DNA of 64,000 nt, taken from assembly GCF_963678875.1 (NCBI RefSeq), contig NZ_OY787456.1:1116001-1180000 (forward strand), given 5' to 3'. Every line of letters begins with the position of its first letter. The first letter of the stretch is position 1. Below the pieces are notes generated by a model. That model saw only the letters and a list, made by a program, of their open reading frames with translations, had not been told where the DNA came from and did no database searches. This document shows positions 26,020-34,536 of this stretch, piece after piece. The translations under genes were made by a program, and so were the position numbers. This DNA comes from an uncultured Hyphomonas sp. GTDB lineage: Bacteria > Pseudomonadota > Alphaproteobacteria > Caulobacterales > Hyphomonadaceae.

Positions 26020-26859
26020 ATGCAGATCGAAACATTGCCCGGCGTGGGCGCGGAAATCACGGGCGTAGACCTGAAAAACCTGACCGATGCGGAGTTCGAC
26101 GCGATCCGGCAGGCCTATGCCGATCAAGGCGTCATCTTCTTCCGCGACCAGGACTTGACCGAAGATGATCATATCGCCTTCGCCGAGCGGTGGGCACCGA
26201 TCAACGTCAACCGCTTCTTCGCGGCCCATCCCGACTATCCGCAGATCGCCATGGTCGCGAAGGAGAAGGAGCAGAAAGACAATATCGGCGGCGGTTGGCA
26301 TACGGATCACTCTTATGATGTCGAACCCGCCATGGGCTCCATCCTCGTCGCGCGGGAACTGCCCGAGCGGGGCGGCGACACGATGTTCGCTTCCATGTAT
26401 CGCGCCTATGAGACGCTGGACGATGCGATGAAAAAGGAAATCGAAGACCTGCACGCCGTGCACTCGGCCAAGCACATCTTCGGTTCCAGCGGGCAGACCT
26501 ATTACAATACGACCGATGCCGGCGGGAACCGGATCGGCAATGCGGCAGCGGCCGACGTGCTGGCGGATGTGACCCATCCGGTCGTGATCACGCACCCGTT
26601 GAGCGGCAAGAAGGCGCTTTACGTGAACCCGGCCTTCACGGTGAAAATTGTCGGCAAGACGGACGAACAGTCAGCGGCCTTGCTCTCGCGTCTTTACGCC
26701 CATGCCATGGACAAGGCGCACGCCTATCGCTTCCAGTGGCAGCTGGGCTCGGTCGCGTTCTGGGACAACCGGTCGACCTGGCACTGGGCCATGAATGACT
26801 ATCACGGCCACCGGCGCATCATGCACCGCATCACGCTGGAAGGCTGTGCCCTGAACTGA
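26020..26859 (+). CDS. TauD/TfdA-family 2-oxoglutarate dioxygenase
   Basis: A 279-residue Fe(II)/2-oxoglutarate-dependent dioxygenase. The iron facial triad is H94 and D96 in GGWHTDHSYD plus H255 in NRSTWHWAMND; the 2-oxoglutarate-binding arginine is probably R270 in IMHRITLEG. These positions match the E. coli TauD layout closely. Family members oxidise taurine, alkyl sulfates, or herbicide-like ethers; the true substrate is unknown and no transport or sulfonate genes are adjacent. GGGAGG just before the ATG supports this start. Confidence 0.9.
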   Translation: MQIETLPGVGAEITGVDLKNLTDAEFDAIRQAYADQGVIFFRDQDLTEDDHIAFAERWAPINVNRFFAAHPDYPQIAMVAKEKEQKDNIGGGWHTDHSYDVEPAMGSILVARELPERGGDTMFASMYRAYETLDDAMKKEIEDLHAVHSAKHIFGSSGQTYYNTTDAGGNRIGNAAAADVLADVTHPVVITHPLSGKKALYVNPAFTVKIVGKTDEQSAALLSRLYAHAMDKAHAYRFQWQLGSVAFWDNRSTWHWAMNDYHGHRRIMHRITLEGCALN

Positions 26860-26878
26860 AGGTGTGCGGAGAGGCCGG

Positions 26879-27139
26879 TCAGATGAACTCGACGCCGGTC
26901 TCGCTGCCGCATTCCCAGCGGCGCAGGCAGACCCGCTCGCCTTCGAACAGACAGGAAGTCAGCACGAATTGCTCCGGAAGGTCCACACCTTCGGCTACGG
27001 CGATGCGTGCACCGCCGCGCGAGATATCGCGAATCTCGCAAGTCACCCATTTGCGCCGCCCGATGCGGAGACGTCCGGCTGCCTCAACCTGGCAACGGAC
27101 CTCCCTGCGATCGAGGGCTTCCACCTCAAACGCATACAT
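26879..27139 (-). CDS. PilZ domain protein, cyclic di-GMP binding
   Basis: An 86-residue single PilZ domain. The cyclic di-GMP motifs RREVR (about residues 10-14) and DxSxxG as DISRGG (about 37-42) are both intact, followed by the strand ACTER-like end CGSETGVEF. It probably responds to cyclic di-GMP in motility, adhesion or envelope control. The ATG at 27139 is preferred over upstream in-frame codons because GGGGGAG lies 8 bases before it. It converges on the TauD-like gene. Confidence 0.88.
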   Translation of the reverse strand: MYAFEVEALDRREVRCQVEAAGRLRIGRRKWVTCEIRDISRGGARIAVAEGVDLPEQFVLTSCLFEGERVCLRRWECGSETGVEFI

Positions 27140-27243
27140 TCGCCAGACTCCCCCTCTGTGCGAAACCCCGCTTAGATGCCAGAATCGGGTTAACACCGCG
27201 CGCGTTTTATTTGTAAAATTTCAGGGTTGAGTGAGGGGTTTTG

Positions 27244-28302
27244 ATGACTGACGACGTATCCATCCGGGTTGAAGGCGGCGTGGGCCGCATCACGCTGACC
27301 CGGCCATCCGCGCTGCATGCACTGAACACGCCGATGTGCGCCGCGATCCTCGCCGCGCTGACGGATTGGGCAGGCGATGATGCCGTGAACCTTGTGGTGA
27401 TCGACCATCAGGAAGGCACGCGCGGCTTCTGTGCGGGCGGCGACATCCGCATGCTCGCCGAAAGCGGTGCAGGGGATGCAAGCGAGGCGCGGGCGTTCTT
27501 CGCTGTCGAATATCGGATGAACGTTGCGCTGGACGAATTCCCGAAGCCTGTGCTGGCCATCATGGATGGCGTCACCATGGGTGGCGGTGTCGGCCTGTCG
27601 GTGCATGGGTCCCACCGGGTCGCGACCGAGCGGACGCTGTTCGCGATGCCGGAGACGGGCATCGGCCTCTTCCCGGATGTGGGCGGCGGCTGGTTCCTGC
27701 CGCGCCTTTCCGGCGAACTCGGCACATGGCTGGCGCTGACCGGAGACCGGCTGAAAGGCATGGACGTTGCCGCAGCGCGCGTGGCGACGCATTTCCTGCC
27801 GTCGGAACTCGTGCCGAACCTGATGAAGCAGGTCGCCTCGGCGGACTTCTCCGTCGGCGCGGCGGAAATGCTGAACGAGATCCTGCGCACGCTCACGCAT
27901 TCCATCCCGGCGGGCGGTTTCGAGGAACACCGCGCCGTCATCGACGCATGCTTTGCCTTCGATACGGCTGAGGAGATCGTCGCGGCGTTGGAAGCTGATG
28001 GCAGCGACTGGGCGCTGGCCCAGGTGAAGACGCTGCGGTCGAAGTCTCCGGAAACGATCAAGGTGGCGCTGCGCCAGCTGCGGGAAGGGCGTCAGTGCAA
28101 GACCTTCCGTGAGAACATGCAGATGGAATACCGCATCGGCTGGCGGAAGGTTCAGAGCCACGATTTCCAGGAAGGCGTGCGCGCGGTCATCATCGACAAG
28201 GACAATGCGCCAGCCTGGTCGCCGGCAACGGTCGAGGAAGTGCCAGCGGAGATGGTCGACAAGTATTTTGAACCACTCGGCAATGACGAACTGACGTTCT
28301 GA
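27244..28302 (+). CDS. 3-hydroxyisobutyryl-CoA hydrolase (HIBCH-like)
   Basis: A 352-residue crotonase-fold protein. The oxyanion-hole strand is GFCAGGDIRML (about 60-70), the second is GVTMGGGVGLSVHG, and METGIGLFPDVGGG carries the catalytic glutamate used by 3-hydroxyisobutyryl-CoA hydrolases. The long C-terminal part (200-352) with VRAVIIDKDNAPAWSP is typical of this branch and not of short enoyl-CoA hydratases. It hydrolyses 3-hydroxyisobutyryl-CoA in valine breakdown. GAGGGG precedes the ATG at 27244. Confidence 0.9.
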   Translation: MTDDVSIRVEGGVGRITLTRPSALHALNTPMCAAILAALTDWAGDDAVNLVVIDHQEGTRGFCAGGDIRMLAESGAGDASEARAFFAVEYRMNVALDEFPKPVLAIMDGVTMGGGVGLSVHGSHRVATERTLFAMPETGIGLFPDVGGGWFLPRLSGELGTWLALTGDRLKGMDVAAARVATHFLPSELVPNLMKQVASADFSVGAAEMLNEILRTLTHSIPAGGFEEHRAVIDACFAFDTAEEIVAALEADGSDWALAQVKTLRSKSPETIKVALRQLREGRQCKTFRENMQMEYRIGWRKVQSHDFQEGVRAVIIDKDNAPAWSPATVEEVPAEMVDKYFEPLGNDELTF

Positions 28303-28378
28303 GGCTTTTCCAAAGCACTGGACAAACCTGCCAAGTATTACCGATAGTCTTCGGGCAACAATATTTGAGGTGTAGCGA

Positions 28379-29104
28379 ATGCGCGGTCAGGTCCTGAAAG
28401 CAGATGGCGCAGACGGGCCGGGGCTCATCCTCGGCGACGATGGCGTCCGCTATAATTATGAACAGGGGCAGGTGCGGGGAGACGGATCGCTGGCGCCGGG
28501 CCAGAAGGTAGACTTTATCGGCCTCGGCGATGAGGCGCGGGACATCTATGCGCTCGGCCCCGCGCCGCAGACCCCGGAGCCGGCCGCCGCACCTTCTGTC
28601 GCTGCGGTACCTGCTGCGGCGATCCAGCCGTCCTCTCCTCAGGTGCAGGCGCAGACTGCGGCGCCGGCTTATGGCAGCAAGCCGCCAGCGGTGCCCGGCG
28701 ACGGCGTGTGGACCTATTTCATTCGCGGCATCACGAAGAATTATTTCAGGTTCACCGGCCGGGCACGGCGTCAGGAGTACTGGGGCTACACGCTTTTCAA
28801 CGTGCTGACCTACTTCGCCGTGTTCATTCTGGACATTGTGATGAGCGCCATCATCTTTGGCGGCGATGACTTCATTCCATTGCTGACGCTGCTCTGGTTC
28901 CTGTTTCAGATCATCCCGTCCATTGCTGTGACGGTGCGGCGCCTGCACGATCAGGACCTGTCTGGCTGGCTCTACCTGATCACCTGGGTGCCCTATATCG
29001 GGTGGCTTGTGATTTTCGTCTTTATGCTGATTGACTCCCGCCCAGAGACAAATGTGCACGGGCCGAGCCCGAAATACGATCCCGCCGCGACGGCCTTCGT
29101 CTGA
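28379..29104 (+). CDS. DUF805 membrane protein with N-terminal soluble domain
   Basis: A 241-residue protein in two parts. Residues 1-60 look like a small beta-barrel domain (GLILGDDGVRYNYEQGQV, KVDFIGLG), similar to the cold-shock/OB-type heads found fused to membrane proteins. An Ala/Pro/Gln linker (62-100) leads to a DUF805 domain (about 110-235) with GRARRQEYWGYTLFN and the conserved VRRLHDQDLSGW. Four membrane helices are visible. DUF805 proteins are inner-membrane proteins of unknown role. GAGGTG precedes the ATG. Confidence 0.85.
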   Translation: MRGQVLKADGADGPGLILGDDGVRYNYEQGQVRGDGSLAPGQKVDFIGLGDEARDIYALGPAPQTPEPAAAPSVAAVPAAAIQPSSPQVQAQTAAPAYGSKPPAVPGDGVWTYFIRGITKNYFRFTGRARRQEYWGYTLFNVLTYFAVFILDIVMSAIIFGGDDFIPLLTLLWFLFQIIPSIAVTVRRLHDQDLSGWLYLITWVPYIGWLVIFVFMLIDSRPETNVHGPSPKYDPAATAFV

Positions 29105-29268
29105 GCCCGGCTGACAATGCGAATACGCGCGCGCATTGCAGGCGCGGGGGGAATTCGTGAATCAGAAGTAAAATTGTTTCGTAAAAGTAACGGTTAATCA
29201 AAACGGGCGAATATTAACTAACGACTTGCTCAATACCGTGATGCTTATCAGTTTATTAGGATCACTCG

Positions 29269-29289
29269 TGTAGTTCTGTTCAAACTACA
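29269..29289. promoter_or_regulatory. Inverted repeat upstream of ldtR-like gene
   Basis: TGTAGTT-N7-AACTACA, a perfect 7-base inverted repeat 23 bases before the ATG at 29313, in a 208-base AT-rich gap that is the only obvious promoter region here. MarR-family regulators bind palindromes of this size, so autoregulation is plausible. Confidence 0.45.
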
Positions 29290-29312
29290 ACAAAAGTTGA
29301 GTGGTGGTTGAA

Positions 29313-29807
29313 ATGATGATTGCTGAAATGCAGGAAACTGCAGAACTGAGCCTGGGCGAGTCTTTCCTGAAGTCTCTCTCTCTTCTTGAACAAGCGCACC
29401 GTCGTCTTCACGATGTTGTCAAAGACGATCTGGAACGTGGCGGCGAGCGGTCGCTGACAGGCGTCCAGGCGCTTCTGATCTACGAAATTGGCGAAGGGGA
29501 AGCTCCGGCTTCGGTCCTGCGTGCCCGCGGCGCTTTTGCCGGCACCAGCCTGTCCTATAACGTCAAGAAGCTTCAGGAAGGCGGTTATCTGATCCAGACG
29601 CGTTCGGAAGACGACAAGCGCACCGTGACGCTGCGCCTGACAGAACGTGGCCTGAAGGTCCGCGCCCGCGTTGCCAAGCTTTTCGAAAAGCAGGCCAATG
29701 CGCTTGAGCCGACCGCCAGCGTGCGTCCGGACGACCTCTCGCAGCTGAACAAGACCATCACGCGCCTTGAGCGCTTCTGGTCCGACCAGATCCGTTTCCG
29801 CCTCTAA
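29313..29807 (+). CDS. ldtR: MarR-family winged-helix regulator, LdtR-like
   Basis: A 164-residue DNA-binding protein. The order HRRLHDVVKDDLER, VQALLIYEIGEGE, LRARGAFAGTSLSYNVKKL and RSEDDKRTVTLRLTERG matches the LdtR-type MarR regulator of Rhizobiales as I recall it, with the recognition helix at about 78-92. LdtR controls an L,D-transpeptidase and osmotic tolerance in those species; the targets here are unknown. ATG at 29313 begins a pair of adjacent ATGs; a GTG at 29301 is an alternative start. A strong terminator follows. Confidence 0.82.
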   Translation: MMIAEMQETAELSLGESFLKSLSLLEQAHRRLHDVVKDDLERGGERSLTGVQALLIYEIGEGEAPASVLRARGAFAGTSLSYNVKKLQEGGYLIQTRSEDDKRTVTLRLTERGLKVRARVAKLFEKQANALEPTASVRPDDLSQLNKTITRLERFWSDQIRFRL

Positions 29808-29838
29808 GAAGCGGTCCGGTAAATACCCTGGGAGAAAG

Positions 29839-29868
29839 CCCCCGCCTCGTGCGGGGGTTTTTGTTTTT
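29839..29868 (+). terminator. Rho-independent terminator after ldtR-like gene
   Basis: The 7-base stem CCCCCGC / GCGGGGG (29839-29845 and 29851-29857) with loop CTCGT is followed by TTTTTGTTTTTT. It lies 32 bases after the stop codon, a canonical intrinsic terminator. Confidence 0.92.
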
Positions 29869-29886
29869 TGGATTGCTGAATTCTGC

Positions 29887-29917
29887 TTGACCTAAACCAA
29901 GGTTGAGGTCCGACAAG
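29887..29917 (+). promoter_or_regulatory. MerR/SoxR-type promoter upstream of VOC gene
   Basis: TTGACC (29887-29892) serves as -35 box, and the near-perfect 20-base palindrome ACCTAAACC-AA-GGTTGAGGT (29890-29909, one mismatch) sits in the stretched spacer before a weak -10 near 29912-29917. An operator inside a 19-base spacer is the hallmark of MerR-family promoters, and the sequence resembles SoxR sites (CCTCAA...TTGAGG). The start codon follows 30 bases later. No merR-family gene is nearby. Confidence 0.6.
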
Positions 29918-29947
29918 GTCACCCTGACATTTACAGGGAAGACTTCC

Positions 29948-30346
29948 ATGACGCTCGAACAGGCGACAATCCGAATTGCACGGCCTACAGACAATCTGGC
30001 CGCGCTCCTGCCATTCTATCGCGATGGTCTGGGCTTCAAAGTGCTTTACGAGTTCGGCGGCCACGGAAAGTTTGATGGCGTGATGCTCGGCCATCCGGAG
30101 GCGCCTTATCATCTGGAGTTCACGATCGCGCATGGCCACATCGCGGGCCGCGCGCCGACCGAAGACAATCTGCTCGTCTTTTACCTGCCACAGCGCAACC
30201 GCTTCGACGCGGTCTACCGGCGCCTCCGCGCGGCCGGGTTCACGCCTGTCCCTGCCTTCAATCCCTATTGGGACGACAAGGGCGTCACCTTTGAAGACCC
30301 GGACGGGTACCGTATCGTCCTGCAGAACGCCTCCTGGGATCTCTAG
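29948..30346 (+). CDS. VOC family (glyoxalase/bleomycin resistance-like) protein
   Basis: A 132-residue vicinal oxygen chelate protein. It has the opening RIARPTDNLAALLPFYRDGLGFKVL, a metal-ligand-like HLEFT (about 58), and the closing VTFEDPDGYRIVLQN, the usual metal-binding end motif with glutamate or aspartate. Functions in the family range from glyoxalase I to antibiotic binding and dioxygenase; none can be chosen. The SoxR-like promoter suggests a role under redox-active drug or oxidative stress. AGGGAAG lies before the ATG. Confidence 0.85.
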   Translation: MTLEQATIRIARPTDNLAALLPFYRDGLGFKVLYEFGGHGKFDGVMLGHPEAPYHLEFTIAHGHIAGRAPTEDNLLVFYLPQRNRFDAVYRRLRAAGFTPVPAFNPYWDDKGVTFEDPDGYRIVLQNASWDL

Positions 30347-30397
30347 CGCGTCAACCCTCAGGAGAGTCTGCTGGGCACTCCTCTCAATCCCCGCTAG

Positions 30398-31096
30398 ATG
30401 ACGATCATGCGGGGATTGAGGGGAATATGCGCTGGCGCGCTCGTCATGGCTGGCTCGGCGGAGGCCGGGCCATGGGCGCAGTTGCAGGGGAATGTCTATG
30501 CTCGCGCCAATGTTTCCGCCGAGCGGCTGGATGGCGAAGACGGCTGGCGAGGCGACCTCTATGGCGAATATGGTCTGGGCGGCGGATGGATGGTTACCGC
30601 CAAGGCCGAGAGCGTGCGGTATGACGGCGGGACACAGGACAAGGACGCCTACCGCCTCTCCGCGCGGCGCCAGCTCTGGTCGAACGCAAAGGGCTGGGCC
30701 ATCGGCGCGGAGGGCGCCGTCCTGCACGGCACGACCCTGGCTGGCGTATTCGGCTGTCAGGGCGCCGGTGGTGAGGCTCGCCTGTCTGCCGGGCGCAGCG
30801 GCGTTTACAAAGGCCAGAACTATTACTTCTTCGCGGACACCGCATGGATCCACCAGGAAGGCGGGTGCGACCGACAGCGCTTCGAGTTCGGCTACGGCAC
30901 CGACCTTGGCGAAAACTTCTTCACCACGCAGCAGCTCTGGCTGGAATATGGTCGCCAGTCAGCGGACTCGATCAAGACCGAAGCCCAGATTGGCTACCAC
31001 TTCCCTGCTGCGGATGTGTCGGTAGGGTACCGGGAGGAGTTCGGCGGCGATTTCGACGAGCAGGCCATCCTGCTCGCCGTAACCGTGCGCCGCTGA
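30398..31096 (+). CDS. Exported beta-barrel-like protein, unknown
   Basis: A 232-residue protein with a signal peptide (about 1-23, ending SAEAG) and a mature part of alternating hydrophobic strands rich in Gly, Tyr and Trp (GWRGDLYGEYGLGGGWMV, FEFGYGTDLG, QIGYHFPAADVSVGYREEFG). Two cysteines (FGCQG and EGGCD) may pair. This is the look of an outer-membrane or cell-surface beta-barrel. No family recognised. The start is one of two ATGs nine bases apart (30398, 30407). It converges on the cytochrome gene with 12 bases between stops. Confidence 0.7.
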   Translation: MTIMRGLRGICAGALVMAGSAEAGPWAQLQGNVYARANVSAERLDGEDGWRGDLYGEYGLGGGWMVTAKAESVRYDGGTQDKDAYRLSARRQLWSNAKGWAIGAEGAVLHGTTLAGVFGCQGAGGEARLSAGRSGVYKGQNYYFFADTAWIHQEGGCDRQRFEFGYGTDLGENFFTTQQLWLEYGRQSADSIKTEAQIGYHFPAADVSVGYREEFGGDFDEQAILLAVTVRR

Positions 31097-31108
31097 TCCC
31101 TTGAGGGC

Positions 31109-31699
31109 TTACTCGCCCGTGTAGCCCGTTTCGGTCATCAGGTAGGCGATAACCGCGATGCGGTCTGCCGGCTTGCGGACACCGGCGAAGGTCATCCGGT
31201 TGCCTTTCAGGAAGGTCCGCGGGTTTTCCAGCCAGTGGTCAACATCTTCGGGCGTCCAGACGAAGTCTGCCTCCTGAAGGGCTGGCGAATACGCAAAGCC
31301 TTCAGACGTGCCAGCTTCGCGGCCGAACAGACCGTAGAGGTTCGGGCCGACCAGGGCGCCAGCGCCTTCGGCGGTCGTGTGACAGGCCTGGCAGAGTTTG
31401 AACGTGCGGCGGCCTTGCGCGTAGCTTGCCGTGTTGTAGGGCGCGGGCAGGCTGGCAAACTCCGGCGAGCCTTCGCTGGCGTCGGCTGCGTCTGCAGGTG
31501 CGGCGGTCGGCTCAGCCGTCGTTTCTGCCGGTGTCTCGGCAGCCGGTGCTTCAGCCTGCGGAGCGGCTTCCGGCGCTGGCGTCGCGGCCGGTGTTTCTGC
31601 CGCAGGTGCGGCAGGCGCAGCACTGTCGCCAGAGCCGCCGCAGGCTGCGGTCATGCCGGCAAGAACGATAAGAGAAGCGGAAACGAGAGAAAGTCGCAT
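31109..31699 (-). CDS. Lipoprotein class I cytochrome c
   Basis: A 196-residue c-type cytochrome. A signal peptide ends in lipobox MTAAC (C20); an Ala/Pro/Glu-rich tether follows (21-80), then one cytochrome c domain with haem motif CQACH (C103, C106, H107) and probable axial ligand M169 in GNRMTFAG. It resembles cytochrome c550/c2-type proteins with the motifs GPNLYGLFGR and YLMTETG, so it is likely a membrane-tethered electron carrier to an oxidase. The ATG at 31699 is taken as start; an in-frame upstream extension lacks a signal. Confidence 0.88.
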   Translation of the reverse strand: MRLSLVSASLIVLAGMTAACGGSGDSAAPAAPAAETPAATPAPEAAPQAEAPAAETPAETTAEPTAAPADAADASEGSPEFASLPAPYNTASYAQGRRTFKLCQACHTTAEGAGALVGPNLYGLFGREAGTSEGFAYSPALQEADFVWTPEDVDHWLENPRTFLKGNRMTFAGVRKPADRIAVIAYLMTETGYTGE

Positions 31700-31977
31700 A
31701 GAATCAAGGCCCCGGACTGTGAATTCGCCTGCATACTGATCCTTCTCGCCGGACAATGCAAACGGGCACAACAGGGAGGTGAATTGTCAGGAAAAGCCTT
31801 TTAAAACAGTGTGTAACAACACTTGAAGGGCGCGACTAGAAGCGGAATCCAAGGGTCAGAATCAACAATATCGCACTGATTTCATACAGTTTTTGGCTTA
31901 TTGCCGCAGGGATGGGCAGGGCACGCGCCTGCCGCGGGCCGGGGGACAAAACCGGCCCGGCGCGATAGACTGAGGGC

Positions 31978-33858
31978 ATGCCTGATTCCGTTCGTCCCCG
32001 TCCCCAGATCCGCAAGCTGCCGCCCGATGTCGTAAACCGGATCGCGGCTGGCGAAGTGGTCGAACGCCCTGCGGCGGCGGTGAAGGAACTTGCCGAGAAT
32101 GCGCTCGATGCAGGCGCCACCCGCATTGCAGTTGCGATCGAGGCGGGCGGCCTGAAACGGATCACGATCGAGGACGATGGCTGCGGCATGAGCGCGGACG
32201 ACCTGCTGATCGCGCTGGACCGCCACGCCACGTCGAAACTGGTGCCCGGCAATGACGGCCGGGTGGACCTCCTGAACATCCACACGATGGGCTTCCGCGG
32301 CGAGGCGCTGCCGTCCATCGCCTCGGTCAGCCGGATGACGATCACGTCCCGTGCGGCGGGCGAAGAGGCAGCGGAAGTCTTCATCGAGGCGGGTCGCATC
32401 GAAGGGCCCCGGCCCGCTGCCTTCACCGGGCGCGGCGAGACCGGCACCCGTATCGAAGTGCGCGACCTGTTCCACGCGACGCCCGCACGCCTCAAATTCA
32501 TGAAGGGCGAACGGTCGGAGACGATGGCGGTGACCGATGTCGTCAAACGCCTCGCCATGGCGAATCCGCATGTCTCCTTCAGCCTGGAAAGCAATGGCCG
32601 CAATGTGCTGCGCTATGCGGCGGAGGCCGAAGGTGAAGCCGGGCGCCTGGCCCGCCTCGGCGCGATCATGGGGCGGGACTTCCGCGACAATGCCGTCCCC
32701 ATCGAAGCGGAACGCGAAGGCGTGACGCTGAAAGGTTTTGCCGGCCTACCGACGCTGAACCGCGGCAATGCGCAGATGCAGTTCCTGTTCGTCAATGGCC
32801 GCCCGGTGAAGGACCGGATGCTGAACGGCGTGATCCGCGCGGCCTATCAGGACTTCCTTGCGCGCGATCGCCACCCGCTGGCGGCCCTGTTTGTGGAGCT
32901 GGACCCCGAATATGTCGACGTGAACGTACACCCGGCGAAAACGGAAGTCCGCTTCCGGGATGCCGGGAATGTGCGCGGCCTGATGATTGGCGCGCTGCGG
33001 CATTCTCTGGCCGATGCCGGGCACAGGGCCTCAACCACCGTCGCAGGCTATGCGCTGGGCAAGGTGCGCCCGGAAGGCACGCCGACCGGGGCGCTGTTTG
33101 CGTCGCGGCCAGCCTACAACCCAACCAGTATTTCGCCCGTACGCCCGCCCTCCAGCTATGAACCCGCACCGCCGCCGGGTGGTTGGGCAGAACCCGCCGC
33201 GCCTTATGCGCCGGAGACCTATGAACGCGATGTGGCGCCAAGCGCTCGCGTCGAACCGGAAGCGCCGGTCACGGACGACTTCCCGCTTGGTGTCGCCCGC
33301 GCGCAGCTGCACGAGACCTACGTCATCACCCAGACACGCGACGGCATCGTCATCGTCGACCAGCACGCTGCACATGAGCGCCTCGTCTATGAGGACATGA
33401 AGCGCCAGATGGCGGCGGGCGGCGTGAAGCGTCAGGCGCTGCTGATCCCGGACATTGTGGAACTCACCGAGGATGAGGCCGCCCGCGTGGTAGAGCGCGC
33501 GGAAGAACTCGCAGAGCTTGGACTCGAAATCGAGCCTTTCGGATCTGGCGCCGTCTGTGTGCGGGCCACCCCGGCCCTCTTCGGGGAGATGGATGCCGCA
33601 GGCCTGATCCGCGACCTTGCCGACGACTTCGCCGAATATGATGCGGGGCTCGTCCTGAAGGAAAGGTTCGAGGAAGTCATGGGCAACATGGCCTGCCGAG
33701 GTTCGGTCCGCTCGGGCCGCCGCCTCAATGGCGAGGAAATGAACGCGCTGTTGCGCCAGATGGAGGCGACGCCGCATTCCGGCCAGTGCAATCATGGCCG
33801 TCCGACTTATGTGGAGCTGAAGCTGGCCGACATCGAAAAATTGTTCGGACGCCGCTGA
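31978..33858 (+). CDS. mutL: DNA mismatch repair protein MutL
   Basis: A complete 626-residue MutL. The GHKL ATPase part (about 1-340) has NRIAAGEVVERP, the catalytic KELAENALDAGAT (E40), DDGCGM and GFRGEAL. After a Pro-rich linker (365-430) comes the dimerisation domain, with the endonuclease metal motif DQHAAHERLVYE (D461) matching DQHA-x2-E-x4-E, and late ACRGSVRSGR and GQCNHGRP motifs. This is the nicking type of MutL found in bacteria without MutH. The HAD gene starts 3 bases after the stop. Confidence 0.97.
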   Translation: MPDSVRPRPQIRKLPPDVVNRIAAGEVVERPAAAVKELAENALDAGATRIAVAIEAGGLKRITIEDDGCGMSADDLLIALDRHATSKLVPGNDGRVDLLNIHTMGFRGEALPSIASVSRMTITSRAAGEEAAEVFIEAGRIEGPRPAAFTGRGETGTRIEVRDLFHATPARLKFMKGERSETMAVTDVVKRLAMANPHVSFSLESNGRNVLRYAAEAEGEAGRLARLGAIMGRDFRDNAVPIEAEREGVTLKGFAGLPTLNRGNAQMQFLFVNGRPVKDRMLNGVIRAAYQDFLARDRHPLAALFVELDPEYVDVNVHPAKTEVRFRDAGNVRGLMIGALRHSLADAGHRASTTVAGYALGKVRPEGTPTGALFASRPAYNPTSISPVRPPSSYEPAPPPGGWAEPAAPYAPETYERDVAPSARVEPEAPVTDDFPLGVARAQLHETYVITQTRDGIVIVDQHAAHERLVYEDMKRQMAAGGVKRQALLIPDIVELTEDEAARVVERAEELAELGLEIEPFGSGAVCVRATPALFGEMDAAGLIRDLADDFAEYDAGLVLKERFEEVMGNMACRGSVRSGRRLNGEEMNALLRQMEATPHSGQCNHGRPTYVELKLADIEKLFGRR

Positions 33859-33861
33859 CGC

Positions 33862-34530
33862 ATGGCAAAATTCGATGCCCTGATTTTCGACTGCGACGGC
33901 GTGCTCGTCGATTCCGAAGTCATCGCCATCCAGTGCGAGCGGGAAATCCTGGCGGGCTGGGGATTGGACTATCCCTTCGAGACCTTCGTCCAGCGTTTCG
34001 TTGGCCTTCATAACCGGGACTTCCACAACGCCATCGCTGCCGACGCGAAGGCGGCGGGGCTGACCCTGCAGGAAGACTTCCGGACAGCATTGCACGCCAA
34101 TCACTGGACGCGGTTTGAAACCGAACTTGAGGCCATCGCGGGTGTGCTGGATGTCGTTGCGGCTTTTCCAGGCCTGCAGGCGGTGGCGTCATCGTCCGAA
34201 GCAGACAAGCTGGTCCGCAAGCTGGAACTGACAGGCCTGCACGAGACCTTTGCCCCGCATGTCTATTCGTCAGACCTCGTCGCAAACGGGAAGCCAGCGC
34301 CGGACCTGTTCCTGCTGGCGGCGCAGAAGATCGGCGCCCACCCGGAGACCTGCCTTGTCATCGAAGACAGCGTGAACGGTGTGAAGGCCGCGCGTGCAGC
34401 CGGCATGACGGCCTGGGGCTTTACCGGCGGCGGCCATGCCGATGCCGGCCTTGCCGGGCGTCTCACCGCGGCAGGCGCGCATGGCGTGTTTGCTTCGCAC
34501 CGCGAGGTCGCCGCCGCGCTGGCGGGCTGA
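33862..34530 (+). CDS. HAD-superfamily phosphatase (phosphoglycolate/phosphosugar type)
   Basis: A 222-residue HAD hydrolase of the CbbY/Gph-like subfamily. The motif I is FDCDGVLVDSE with nucleophile D10 and acid/base D12; a small helical cap follows (about 18-85); motif II is VASSSE, motif III lysine in SSDLVANGKPAPDLFL, and motif IV IEDSVNGV. It would remove phosphate from a small phosphosugar or act as a mutase. It is likely cotranscribed with mutL, though no mechanistic link is known. Confidence 0.88.
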   Translation: MAKFDALIFDCDGVLVDSEVIAIQCEREILAGWGLDYPFETFVQRFVGLHNRDFHNAIAADAKAAGLTLQEDFRTALHANHWTRFETELEAIAGVLDVVAAFPGLQAVASSSEADKLVRKLELTGLHETFAPHVYSSDLVANGKPAPDLFLLAAQKIGAHPETCLVIEDSVNGVKAARAAGMTAWGFTGGGHADAGLAGRLTAAGAHGVFASHREVAAALAG

Positions 34531-34536
34531 TCCGGA

